DNA from: Candidatus Nitrosopumilus sp.
Lineage (GTDB): Archaea; Thermoproteota; Nitrososphaeria; Nitrososphaerales; Nitrosopumilaceae
Length of the DNA stretch: 64,000 nucleotides
Assembly: GCA_003331425.1 (NCBI GenBank)
Contig: QOOS01000004.1
Coordinates: 1-64,000 of the forward strand
Reading direction: 5' to 3'
Below, piece by piece: positions 8,160 through 15,932 of the stretch. The translations under genes and the position numbers were made by a program. Within the stretch, counting starts at the first letter, position 1; each line of letters opens with the position of its first letter. The notes under the pieces were generated by a model. The model was given only the letters and a program-made list of their open reading frames with translations. It was not told the DNA's origin and searched no databases.

Positions 8160-8726
8160 TTGTATCGGGCACAACCCACTTCTAGAAAGTATGAAGAACA
8201 TGCATATGTTTTAGATTTTAATCCTAGAGGTAAATCGACAACTGTTCGCGGGAGAGAAGGGATAATTATCACTGCCATTGGCGAAGACCGTTTAACCCTT
8301 TTAGAAGTATTAGGTATTCAAAATTCTACTTTTGAAGTTGGAGAAAAAATTTACATCGGTAAGGATGGTAGAACAAAAATTTCATCTGTATTAGGTAAAA
8401 TGGATTATGAAAAAATTTCAAGTTCTGCTCAAAGTGAATTATCTAACGTAATAGAAAAAATTGTAACTGAAAATGAAGTAAAATTTGTAAAATATCTTAA
8501 TAATGCGCAACCACTAACTCCTAGAATTCATGCACTAGAATTAATTCCAGGAATTGGAAAAACATACATGAAAACAATGTTAGAAGAAAGAGAAAAACAA
8601 AAATTTGAAAGTTATTTGGATTTACAGGATAGAGTTGGATTTAAGGATCCGGTAAAACATATCTCTGAACGGATATTGGATGAAATTACTGGTGAAAGTA
8701 GAATGAATCTCTTTGTTAAGAGATGA
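8160..8726 (+). CDS. DUF655 protein, helix-hairpin-helix nucleic acid-binding
   Basis: A 188-residue member of the archaeal DUF655 family of unknown function. The first 70 residues form a small beta domain (YVLDFNPRGKSTTVRGREG), and the C-terminal half holds a helix-hairpin-helix (HALELIPGIGKTYMKTMLEERE, split as HALELIPGIGK and TYMKTMLEERE) that probably contacts nucleic acid. The TTG start at 8160 is 20 bases after the rpo4 stop and no in-frame ATG fits better. Its stop overlaps the rsmA ATG (ATGA). The constant pairing with rsmA suggests a role in ribosome maturation, which is inference. Confidence 0.85.
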   Translation: MYRAQPTSRKYEEHAYVLDFNPRGKSTTVRGREGIIITAIGEDRLTLLEVLGIQNSTFEVGEKIYIGKDGRTKISSVLGKMDYEKISSSAQSELSNVIEKIVTENEVKFVKYLNNAQPLTPRIHALELIPGIGKTYMKTMLEEREKQKFESYLDLQDRVGFKDPVKHISERILDEITGESRMNLFVKR

Positions 8727-9427
8727 TAAAACGTAAATTATTGGGACAACACTTTCTTAATTCAAAATCTATTGCAGAATTCATTGTAAAAGAAGCTAAA
8801 ATTTCCAAAAATGATGTAGTTTTTGAAATCGGAACAGGTCCTGGAATTTTAATTCCTCTATTATGTGAAAATGCTCAAAAAGTCATATCTGTTGACGCTG
8901 ATGAGAAATTAATTAAAAAAGCAAGATTAAACTTCTCTAAATTTGATAATCTTGTGCTTAAATCTGGTGATGGCTTTAATCAAAAAGATGTTTTTTCAAT
9001 CTTTGTTTCTAATTTACCCTATTCAAAAAGTAAAGATGCAATTGAGTGGTTAGCACAAAATTCTTTTTCACATGGAGTAATTATGGTTCAAAAAGAATTT
9101 GCAGAAAAATTACTTGCAACATCAAAAAATCGTAGGGCTGTTAGTATTATTGCAACATACACGCTAGACATAGAAAAAATTTCTGTAGTAGGAAAGAATA
9201 ATTTTTCTCCACCACCTAAGGTTGATTCTGTGATCTTAAAAATATCAAAAAAAACTACTATAGATAAAAAATTAATTTCTTTAATTAACGATTTATTTTC
9301 TTACAGGAGGAAAACTGTAAAAAATATTCTAAAACAATTCAATAAAGAAAGTACAATAGAGAAACGAATTGATGATCTTTCAGGAGATGAAATAGTTAAT
9401 CTTGCCAAACAAATTCTTAAAAAATGA
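8723..9427 (+). CDS. rsmA: 16S rRNA dimethyladenosine transferase (KsgA/Dim1 family)
   Basis: RsmA dimethylates two adjacent adenosines in the terminal helix of 16S rRNA during small-subunit assembly. The 234-residue protein has the signature opening LLGQHFLNS, SAM motif I FEIGTGPGILI (residues 34-44), motif IV SNLPYSKS (about residues 93-100) and a short C-terminal helical domain with FSYRRKTVKNIL. It is somewhat shorter than bacterial KsgA, as is common in archaea. The ATG overlaps the DUF655 stop and the next gene overlaps its end, so the cluster is probably one transcript. Confidence 0.95.
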   Translation: MIKRKLLGQHFLNSKSIAEFIVKEAKISKNDVVFEIGTGPGILIPLLCENAQKVISVDADEKLIKKARLNFSKFDNLVLKSGDGFNQKDVFSIFVSNLPYSKSKDAIEWLAQNSFSHGVIMVQKEFAEKLLATSKNRRAVSIIATYTLDIEKISVVGKNNFSPPPKVDSVILKISKKTTIDKKLISLINDLFSYRRKTVKNILKQFNKESTIEKRIDDLSGDEIVNLAKQILKK

Positions 9428-9938
9428 TGAGTATCCTCCATCTGAGGATACATTTTTTGTTGCTAATAATATTGAAAATGAAAAAGGTAAATGTGCTTTA
9501 GATATCGGAAGTGGTTCTGGATATTTAACAAAATTACTTTGTCAAAATTTTTCACTTGTTATTGGGACTGATATTAATTATAAAGTACTACAAAATCAAA
9601 GTTCTTACAAAACAGATAATTTGATTTGTTGTAATAGTTCTGATGCGTTAAAAATAAAATTTGATTTTATTGTTTGTAATTTACCTTATTTGGCTACAGA
9701 TGAAATTTTGGATATTGCAACTGATGGTGGTTCGGAAGGATTTGAGATTCCTAAAAAAATTTTTGATTCTGCTGTAAGTAATCTTGAAAAAAATGGAAAA
9801 TTTATTTTTGTTACTTCTTCATTATCTAACTATTCAAAACTAATAGATTATGGTAAAAAATTGGGCTTAACCACAAAAATTATTGCTCAAAAGAAACTTT
9901 TCTTTGAAGAATTAATTCTTGTAGAGGCAAGAAATTAA
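9402..9938 (+). CDS. HemK2/PrmC-like N5-glutamine methyltransferase
   Basis: A 178-residue class I SAM methyltransferase of the archaeal HemK2/Mtq2 type, which methylates the Gln of the GGQ motif in release factor aRF1. Visible features are the N-terminal YPPSEDTF signature of archaeal/eukaryotic HemK2, motif I LDIGSGSGYLT (about residues 34-44), and the catalytic NLPY (about residues 95-98), which stands in for the usual NPPY. The start is TTG at 9402, inside rsmA; the ATGs at 9424 and 9427 are in another frame. The final gene of the rpl21e cluster. Confidence 0.82.
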   Translation: MPNKFLKNDEYPPSEDTFFVANNIENEKGKCALDIGSGSGYLTKLLCQNFSLVIGTDINYKVLQNQSSYKTDNLICCNSSDALKIKFDFIVCNLPYLATDEILDIATDGGSEGFEIPKKIFDSAVSNLEKNGKFIFVTSSLSNYSKLIDYGKKLGLTTKIIAQKKLFFEELILVEARN

Positions 9939-10158
9939 CCTCTCTTTCGATCTTTGTATTATACTGGTTATTTAATAAAATTCTATTCAAAAATAATTTT
10001 TAAAATAAACATTTGATCAACTTTTTCAAATCATATTTTTATTCAATTAACTTCTACTGTTTTTTGATAGCAATCGAATAATTCCAAACGTTACATGTTA
10101 GGGTGTTAGAATATGTAATGGAGTTACCCGTCGGTAACCATGTGGTTTTGATTACTAT
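9939..10158. other. Intergenic region with two adjacent hairpins, possible small RNA
   Basis: This 220-base gap lies between two convergent genes, so it holds no promoter for either. The left half is AT-rich with TATA-like runs near 9994-10005 and 10033-10041. From about 10089 it becomes richer in GC and can fold into two stem-loops: cgttacat (10089-10096) with atgtaatg (10113-10120, one G-T pair), then gttacc (10123-10128) with ggtaac (10133-10138) around the loop cgtc. This could be a small RNA, a guide RNA, or a bidirectional terminator. No open reading frame of note. Confidence 0.4.
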
Positions 10159-11190
10159 CTATTTTCTTAAATTATTTTTTGCATATGTAATAATTGCATC
10201 TGTCATCTGAGTTGTAGTTGCATTTCCACCAATATCCCATGTGACTGTTTTACCTTCATTGATCACTTGTTCAGTTGCAGAAAATATTGCATCTCTTACT
10301 TCTCTTTCACCCAAATAATCTGCCATCCATGCACCTGACAGTACTGTTGCTGTTGGATTTACTTTATTTTGCCCTGCAAATTGTGGTGCACTTCCATGTG
10401 CAGCTTCAAACATTGCATAATTATTTCCAATATTGGCTGAATAAATTAATCCAATCGAACCTACTAATGCTGATGCAAGTTCTGAAATAATATCCATAAA
10501 TAAATTGGTACTAACTAATACTGAACCATTAAACTGTTCAGTTGCAATGACCATTTGCTGTGCCATGTTATCTATGTATATTTCAGATAATTCAATTCCT
10601 GTACCTTCTACTGCTTTTTGTGTTTCATCCCAAAATATTCCATCAGTTTGTTTTAAGATATTTCTTTTTGTAATTGCTACCATTTTTTTCATTTCAAATT
10701 TATTTGCCCAATCAACTGCAGATTCAATTAATCTTCTGCTTCCTTGTCTTGTTATTTTTCTTATTGCAATTGCTGCATCATCTGTAATTTTTGCTTCTAC
10801 CCCTGTGTAGAGACCTTCAGTTGCTTCTCTAAAACATACACAGTCAAGTTTTCTATCTGGTGTTAATCTATCATAAGTTTTTGTTGGTCTGATGTTTGCA
10901 TAAAGATCAAATTTTTGTCTTAATGTAACTGCAACACTTCTAGGTGCACCTGGAACAGGAATTGTTGTAGTTGGTCCTTTAAAACAACAGTCTGCTTCTT
11001 CTAATGTTTTCATTGTTGAATCTGGGATATATGATGCATCTTTTCTACCATTTTTTTCCCACTGTTCTGATCCTGCTTCACATAAAATTAATTCTGATTG
11101 GAAATTACATTCTTTTAGAACTCTTAACATTGAATCAACTACTTCTGGTCCAATTCCATCTCCTTTCATTACAGCAGCTTTTTTACTCAT
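10159..11190 (-). CDS. icd: Isocitrate/isopropylmalate dehydrogenase family, probably isocitrate dehydrogenase
   Basis: This 343-residue beta-decarboxylating dehydrogenase most likely converts isocitrate to 2-oxoglutarate. Seen are GDGIGPEV near the N-terminus, the substrate segment VTLRQKFDLYANIRPTKT, the catalytic Tyr/Lys region (REATEGLYTG and AITKRN) and the cofactor-binding FEAAHGSAPQFAGQNKVNP. Isopropylmalate or homoisocitrate dehydrogenases share all of these; the window's lysine pathway would also need a homoisocitrate dehydrogenase, so a dual role is possible. ATG at 11190 is preferred over a GTG at 11211 because conserved sequence begins right after it. Confidence 0.75.
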   Translation of the reverse strand: MSKKAAVMKGDGIGPEVVDSMLRVLKECNFQSELILCEAGSEQWEKNGRKDASYIPDSTMKTLEEADCCFKGPTTTIPVPGAPRSVAVTLRQKFDLYANIRPTKTYDRLTPDRKLDCVCFREATEGLYTGVEAKITDDAAIAIRKITRQGSRRLIESAVDWANKFEMKKMVAITKRNILKQTDGIFWDETQKAVEGTGIELSEIYIDNMAQQMVIATEQFNGSVLVSTNLFMDIISELASALVGSIGLIYSANIGNNYAMFEAAHGSAPQFAGQNKVNPTATVLSGAWMADYLGEREVRDAIFSATEQVINEGKTVTWDIGGNATTTQMTDAIITYAKNNLRK

Positions 11191-11284
11191 TATTGCAAGA
11201 TTCGAAATCACTTCTAATTAATTCTACCACTGCATAATTTGATAACGAATGAATTTATTTACAGATACATCTAGGACTAATTAT

Positions 11285-11371
11285 GCGGGGGTCGCCTAGC
11301 CTGGTAGGGCGTAGGATTGCTAATCCTATGTTCGCAAGAACTCGTGGGTTCAAATCCCTCTCCCCGCGCCA
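11285..11371 (+). tRNA. tRNA-Ser (anticodon GCT)
   Basis: A class II tRNA with a 7-bp acceptor stem (gcggggg with tccccgc, one G-T pair), a D arm with ctggtaggg, the anticodon arm aggattgctaatcct reading GCT, a long variable arm (gttc-gcaa-gaac) and a T loop ttcaaat. The encoded 3' end is G then CCA. The T stem contains one T-T apposition, as far as can be told by eye. No intron. The downstream Elf1-like gene begins 36 bases later. Confidence 0.95.
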
Positions 11372-11406
11372 TTAAAACTTAATAGACCGTACACGTGAGT
11401 TTTTTC

Positions 11407-11568
11407 ATGGGACGTAGAAAAAGTCAAAAAATTATTCGTACAGGCCCAAAAAATGCTACAACTGGTATGTGCCCTTTATGTCAAACAATTGGAAAAATCT
11501 TCCTTTTAGGCTCACCTGGTGAAGAAAGAGCAAAATGTGAAAAATGCCGTCAAGAATTTGAATTATAA
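11407..11568 (+). CDS. Small zinc-ribbon protein, Elf1-like transcription elongation factor
   Basis: A 53-residue protein that opens MGRRKSQK and carries two CxxC pairs (CPLC near residues 22-25 and CEKC near 44-47) followed by RQEFEL. Eukaryotic Elf1 opens MGRRKSKRK and has the same CPxC...CxxCxxEF zinc ribbon, and Elf1 homologues are known from thaumarchaea and relatives. I therefore infer an elongation factor that binds RNA polymerase near the DNA entry channel. It is shorter than eukaryotic Elf1 because it lacks the C-terminal region. A TATA-like ttaaaactta directly after the tRNA-Ser gene could be its promoter. Confidence 0.65.
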   Translation: MGRRKSQKIIRTGPKNATTGMCPLCQTIGKIFLLGSPGEERAKCEKCRQEFEL

Positions 11569-11639
11569 TTTAAAAATCATTTAGTCACTAAATCATTCAC
11601 CCATAACTTTTTAATACAATTTTTTATTCATAATTCATT

Positions 11640-11810
11640 ATGAGTTCAGATGCTGAAACCATTTATGAGAGAGTTGCAAAACTTGAAGATGAAATTGCAC
11701 TACTTAGAAGTGAAGTCGATATTTTGAAAGGAGCTTTAAGAAATAAAATTGCTCGTCATGAAATATCTATGATCAAAAAGGGTCAAGATGTTGATTCTAT
11801 AATTGATTAA
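11640..11810 (+). CDS. Small coiled-coil protein, unknown function
   Basis: A 56-residue acidic protein with a continuous heptad-like helix (IYERVAKLEDEIALLRSEVD), then a short basic helix. It matches no family I can name; such short coiled coils occur in thaumarchaeal genomes and may multimerise or bind a partner. The ATG at 11640 lies about 28 bases after a TATA-like tttttaataca. Its stop overlaps the stop of the convergent SirB1-like gene by 4 bases. Confidence 0.65.
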   Translation: MSSDAETIYERVAKLEDEIALLRSEVDILKGALRNKIARHEISMIKKGQDVDSIID

Positions 11811-12625
11811 TCATTTTTCTTCATACTTCTAATTAATTCTAAAACAAAATCTACATCTTCTGCATTAGGATTTATTTCTAAATATTTGTTCAAATATTTT
11901 AAAGCCTTTTCTGAATTTAACAATCTTTGTTCTAAAATTCCTTTATCTCTAATATCTTCTGGAGATTCGGGTTCAATTGCTAAAACCATATCAACACAAC
12001 GTAATGCTTTATCATAAACAAATGATTGGATATATGAATTTTTTAAATTACGAACCATCCTGATAAGAATTTGTTCTGCCTTAACTTCATCAAGAAATTC
12101 TGGTTTAAACTCTAATTCTCCACCAAAATTAGCATCTAAAATTTCTTGTAAATCGTCAATATCTAATAAACGACCATCATAAAATGGATCTAATATCATT
12201 TCTTCATTATACTTAACCAACACATGACCTGGAAATCCTACTATCTTAAGCTCTAATCCTACAAATTTTGCAATTTCAACATATAGAATTGATATTGTAA
12301 TTGGCAGCCCTGTTTTTTTATCTATTACTTCATTAAGAAAATTATTTTTTGGGTTGTAGTAATCATCATCATCTCCACTATATCCTAAATTTTCAAAAAG
12401 ATGTTCGTTTAACATTGAAATTAGATATGTTGGATTTTTAACATCACTGATTGATTCCTTTAATGACATTCCCATTCTATGAATTTTTTTAATATATTCA
12501 TCAACTTGTAATTCTGGATATTCTATTAATTGTGAAAATTTAAGGCATTTTTCAATTAAATTGAAATTAGGATTTTTTACAAATGATATCCATTCTGCAA
12601 CTAGTGGGTCAAATTTTTCACTCAA
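11807..12625 (-). CDS. SirB1-like protein: transglutaminase-like domain plus TPR
   Basis: A 272-residue protein. Residues about 80-175 match the SirB1/YchA transglutaminase-like domain with LNEVIDKKTGLPITIS, VGFPGHVLVKY and LDPFYDG, which carry the conserved His and Asp; the nucleophile position holds no Cys, as in other SirB1 proteins, so protease activity is doubtful. Residues about 190-265 form TPR-like helices (KALRCVDMVLAIEPESPEDIRD). The family is common in bacteria and of unknown function. It starts 7 bases after the stop of the unknown gene upstream (12632-13825), so the two are probably cotranscribed. Confidence 0.8.
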   Translation of the reverse strand: MSEKFDPLVAEWISFVKNPNFNLIEKCLKFSQLIEYPELQVDEYIKKIHRMGMSLKESISDVKNPTYLISMLNEHLFENLGYSGDDDDYYNPKNNFLNEVIDKKTGLPITISILYVEIAKFVGLELKIVGFPGHVLVKYNEEMILDPFYDGRLLDIDDLQEILDANFGGELEFKPEFLDEVKAEQILIRMVRNLKNSYIQSFVYDKALRCVDMVLAIEPESPEDIRDKGILEQRLLNSEKALKYLNKYLEINPNAEDVDFVLELIRSMKKND

Positions 12626-12631
12626 TGGTCA

Positions 12632-13825
12632 CTAACTCAGTTTTTTTAGGTATAATTGAGGATCTTTCAATTCTTTTGTATTTGGAGGAACTTCAATCAT
12701 TTTTTTGAATGTTTTTGTGCCTAATTTTTCATAAACAATTTTTGTAAAGTCTTTTCCCATACTTTTTCTTACTTGATATGATGAGAAATCCGTTCCCATG
12801 AATGTTGTAAGATAATTTTGAAAATCTTTGTCATCTTTTAGAATATTTTCAATTGCAAAAGCTGCCATTCCTTCCATTGCTGTAAATGCTGCATGATGTT
12901 GTTGGATTGGAACTAACCATTTTTTGTAAATCTCTAACAGTTGAGGAATTGCTTCTCCTATCTTTGGATCTATCTCTACGTGGGTAAATGTCATTACATC
13001 TGGACCTATCTGTTCAATTAAGAAATGATCTGGATTCAAAAAGAAGAATAAATTTGCTTTTTTTGCAAATGGAAAATCATCTGGAACAGCTTGTAATTGA
13101 CAATATTCTGAAAGCTTGTTAATTGTTTCAGAATCTAATGACAAAATTATTCCTGCTAATTCTTCATTAATTTTATTTACTTCTATTGCGGCATTTTTGT
13201 TTACTTGTTGTAGATTTTCTTGAGCAGCATGAATTAATTCTTCAACTACCGTCATTTTCACAGCACCCACATAACCTGAATTGACATTCTCAAATTTTGT
13301 ATCATATGGCTCACCTTGCTTGTGAAGAATTATTTCTGGATATCTTGATAGAATGAATTTGTTCAAATAAATAATTGAATCTAAGTAATCTCCATAAGTT
13401 GTTGTAATTTTAGAAATGTATTGAATTGCATATGTTGAATATACTAAATACTTGGCTGTATCCTCTTGCATTAATTCTGCGATTCTTGTTTTATTCTCTT
13501 TTGCAACTGCATTAAATAATTCTGTAACAAATTCTTTTGATTCCTTATCTGCAAATACTTTTTCCCCTTTCAATCTTTTCAAATCTGTTAATTCTGGAAA
13601 TTTTAATTCAATATTTTCAGGGATTTTAACATCTAGAAATTCTTCAACTTTATTTTTATATGTAGAAAAAACATCTGCTGCTATACTTTCTAAGTTATTG
13701 AATTCCACTTTTCCTTTTAGATCTTCTTTTGCTCTACTTGCTAATTTGATAATCTCTTTTTCTTCATCAATTTCAACTGATAATTGCCCAAATAGTGCTT
13801 CTGTAAACTCTTGAAATTCTCCCAA
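12632..13825 (-). CDS. Conserved unknown protein, helical, with zincin-like motifs
   Basis: A 397-residue soluble protein with no signal peptide or membrane segment. I do not recognise a named family. Two segments resemble gluzincin-type metalloprotease signatures: VVEELIHAAQENLQ near residue 190, where a HExxH motif would be expected but the first His is Glu, and AMEGMAAFAIEN near residue 322, like the EGxAxxAE helix that supplies the third ligand. His residues at QQHHAAF may also be relevant. It leads a two-gene unit with the SirB1-like gene. A degenerate or altered metallopeptidase fold is possible but unproven. Confidence 0.6.
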   Translation of the reverse strand: MGEFQEFTEALFGQLSVEIDEEKEIIKLASRAKEDLKGKVEFNNLESIAADVFSTYKNKVEEFLDVKIPENIELKFPELTDLKRLKGEKVFADKESKEFVTELFNAVAKENKTRIAELMQEDTAKYLVYSTYAIQYISKITTTYGDYLDSIIYLNKFILSRYPEIILHKQGEPYDTKFENVNSGYVGAVKMTVVEELIHAAQENLQQVNKNAAIEVNKINEELAGIILSLDSETINKLSEYCQLQAVPDDFPFAKKANLFFFLNPDHFLIEQIGPDVMTFTHVEIDPKIGEAIPQLLEIYKKWLVPIQQHHAAFTAMEGMAAFAIENILKDDKDFQNYLTTFMGTDFSSYQVRKSMGKDFTKIVYEKLGTKTFKKMIEVPPNTKELKDPQLYLKKLS

Positions 13826-13940
13826 TTTGATTAAAATTTGGAAATACTACATTTAACATTAACTTGAATTTCTCTTAAAATGAAAAATCTAGTCACAAAA
13901 AAGAATAACAATGAAATATACAATTATCCATAGATAATGT

Positions 13941-14243
13941 ATGGCTGCTGCTGTGATAATAATTCCAATTTTAGTCGTTAGTATAGTTGCAATCTCTACT
14001 TATCTTGTATATCAGTTATTTTTAAAAAACTTCTTGGCAAAACGTTCAATTTCCCAAACTCTTGAGAAATATAATATTCAGAAAACCCCTTTTCAAATTA
14101 TTAAAGAATATCATGAGAATAAAGGTGAAAACTTAACCCATGAGGAAATTCAAAAACTTGAAAAAAATTATACTCGAAATGAACCTGAACAATTTCTTGC
14201 AATGTATGATGCAATAAGAGAAAATTCTAAGGATAAAAAATAA
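13941..14243 (+). CDS. Small membrane-anchored unknown protein
   Basis: A 100-residue protein with one N-terminal transmembrane helix (residues about 4-28, AAAVIIIPILVVSIVAIS) and a charged, mostly helical cytoplasmic or external part rich in Lys and Glu. No family recognised. A TATA-like aaatataca about 26 bases before the ATG suggests a leaderless transcript. It faces the SPFH gene convergently with a 15-base gap. Confidence 0.6.
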   Translation: MAAAVIIIPILVVSIVAISTYLVYQLFLKNFLAKRSISQTLEKYNIQKTPFQIIKEYHENKGENLTHEEIQKLEKNYTRNEPEQFLAMYDAIRENSKDKK

Positions 14244-14258
14244 TTTTTTTTAATTCAC

Positions 14259-15122
14259 TTATGGTTGAACTGGAATTTGAATGAATGGAGTTCCACCTTC
14301 ACCAACTACTAGTGGAAGTTTGCCATCCCATGCTTGTGTCTTTAACCATTCTAGATAAAATGGGTTTGCTGATAATGCATCATTGATAATTGAAATTGCT
14401 TCTGCTTCACCATTTGCTTCTGCAATGTTTGCTGCTGCCAAACCTACTGCTTGAGCTTCAAGTTGTCTAGCCTCGACTTCAATTCTTATAAGATCATTTT
14501 CTGCTTTTTGGGCTTTTTGCTCTGCTTCTACTTTAGCTTCAATTGCTTGTGCAAATAATGGTGAGAATTCGAAATCTGTAATTGAAATAACTTCTGTAGT
14601 TACATAAAATTGGTTTAATCTGTCTCTGATTGCATTTTCAATATCTCCCTTAACTAGAGGTCTTTTTGTGATTAATTCTTCTGCATTATAATTTGCTGTT
14701 ACTTGTTTTACTGTTTCTTCAACTGCTGGTCCGATAACCCTATTTTCATAATCTAATCCAATTTCCTTGTAAAGATAATTTACTTTCTCATATTCTGCAT
14801 GATAGTTTACAGTAACTGTAGTTTCTACAGTTTGAAGGTCTTTTGATGCACTTCTAGTCTCTTTATCATACTTTAGAGTACGAACTTCAATTTGTACTAC
14901 CTCATCTTGAAATGGCACAACAAAGTGAATACCTTCGCTAAGTGGTGGTGCTGTTAAATCTACAGCACTCCATTGTGTGAGTACTCCTCTGTTACCTGAT
15001 TCTACAATTTTAACTGATGCTCCTGCTACAACTCCAATTATGATTAGAAGAATGATAGCCCCTACAACTATTTTGGCTGCACTCATGTTAACTTTAACTG
15101 GAGATGATTGATATTTTGACAT
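14259..15122 (-). CDS. SPFH/prohibitin-family membrane protein
   Basis: A 287-residue protein with one N-terminal transmembrane helix (about residues 16-36) followed by a band 7/SPFH domain: SGNRGVLTQWSAVDLTAPPL, GIHFVVPFQDEV and the YDKETRSASKDLQTV strand pattern of prohibitins. The C-terminal part is a long Ala/Glu-rich coiled coil (FAQAIEAKVEAEQKAQKAEN) that lets prohibitins form rings. It probably organises membrane patches or guards membrane proteases. A tattataccc element upstream (about 15147-15156, minus strand) fits a leaderless promoter. Confidence 0.9.
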   Translation of the reverse strand: MSKYQSSPVKVNMSAAKIVVGAIILLIIIGVVAGASVKIVESGNRGVLTQWSAVDLTAPPLSEGIHFVVPFQDEVVQIEVRTLKYDKETRSASKDLQTVETTVTVNYHAEYEKVNYLYKEIGLDYENRVIGPAVEETVKQVTANYNAEELITKRPLVKGDIENAIRDRLNQFYVTTEVISITDFEFSPLFAQAIEAKVEAEQKAQKAENDLIRIEVEARQLEAQAVGLAAANIAEANGEAEAISIINDALSANPFYLEWLKTQAWDGKLPLVVGEGGTPFIQIPVQP

Positions 15123-15228
15123 CTAAAATGGTAGAGTTTTTCCTACTATTATACCCATCACTCTTTTCATTCTAAGACTAGAGAAGATACTCATCAACAG
15201 ATTTATCCTGTTTATTCATACCAATGTC

Positions 15229-15672
15229 ATGGAAGCTGATTTCTCTTGGATTTATTTGATAATTTTCTTAATGATTCCGCTAGCACGAATTTTACCACGT
15301 GTACTAAGAAAACTCAAAACCGGTGATTTTAACTCTCAAGATATTTCACAAAGACAATATGGTTCTGATTTTGGTCGGTTCGAAAAACAGTCTGATGAAC
15401 AATTTGAATCAAATACTAATGAATACCAAGAACCTCCAAAATCTTCAAAGCCTCAAACAAAAAACATGCTTGTTTTAGGTGAATTACATAGAGGAGTTAG
15501 GCAATTTGAAAATATTCAAAAAAATACAGGTTTGACTACTGAGGAACTAAATTCCATTTTAGAAGATTTGGAAAGTAATGGATTGATGAAACCCCAGCAA
15601 AAATCTGGATTATTTGGTATGAAAACTGAATTAGTCCCTACTGACAAGGGCTTCAAAGAATATTATTCTTAG
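15229..15672 (+). CDS. Membrane-anchored protein with winged-helix-like C-terminus
   Basis: A 147-residue protein. Residues about 6-22 form one hydrophobic segment (FSWIYLIIFLMIPLARI), followed by a polar, Gln/Ser-rich linker of about 50 residues. From about residue 82 the sequence looks like a winged helix: LGELHRGVRQFENIQKNTG, TTEELNSILEDLESNGLM, then a wing ending TELVPTDKGFKEYY. A membrane-tethered DNA-binding or protein-binding module is inferred; no named family. It is divergent from the SPFH gene with a shared promoter region of 106 bases. Confidence 0.6.
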   Translation: MEADFSWIYLIIFLMIPLARILPRVLRKLKTGDFNSQDISQRQYGSDFGRFEKQSDEQFESNTNEYQEPPKSSKPQTKNMLVLGELHRGVRQFENIQKNTGLTTEELNSILEDLESNGLMKPQQKSGLFGMKTELVPTDKGFKEYYS

Positions 15673-15730
15673 ATTTTTTTAAAATTTTTCATAGAAACCC
15701 CAATCTTACGATTTTTAAGAATAATCTGTG

Positions 15731-15845
15731 TGCCGGGGGCGAGTTTCGAACTCGCGACCTCCAGATTATGAGTATTGCCTTAGTTGGAGAACCGTTAGAG
15801 TTTACCAATTGAACTGGCACTCTAACCAGGCTGAGCTACCCCGGC
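15731..15845 (-). tRNA. tRNA-Met (anticodon CAT), elongator, with 40-nt intron in the anticodon stem
   Basis: On the minus strand the acceptor stem is gccgggg with ccccggc and discriminator A; CCA is not encoded. The D arm is tagctcagcctggttaga, the T arm gcgag-ttcgaaa-ctcgc. Removing 40 bases (15774-15813) joins ccag to actcataatctgg, giving a perfect 5-bp anticodon stem (ccaga/tctgg) and loop ctcataa with anticodon CAT. The G1-C72 pair and overall sequence match archaeal elongator tRNA-Met rather than the initiator. Confidence 0.93.
15774..15813 (-). other. tRNA-Met intron at a non-canonical site
   Basis: The predicted precursor forms a textbook bulge-helix-bulge: outer helix gag/ctc, 3-base bulges agt and ata, and a central 4-bp helix tgcc/ggca. 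Cutting after the second base of each bulge releases exactly 40 bases. The intron sits inside the 5' side of the anticodon stem (between about positions 30 and 31), not at the usual 37/38 site. Confidence 0.85.
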
Positions 15846-15932
15846 ATACTATATGGTCAAAAATATGGGAAATTAAATGATTCTACGGTGCTAAATTATG
15901 CTATATTTTGTTATTTTAGAGTTCTTTGAATT

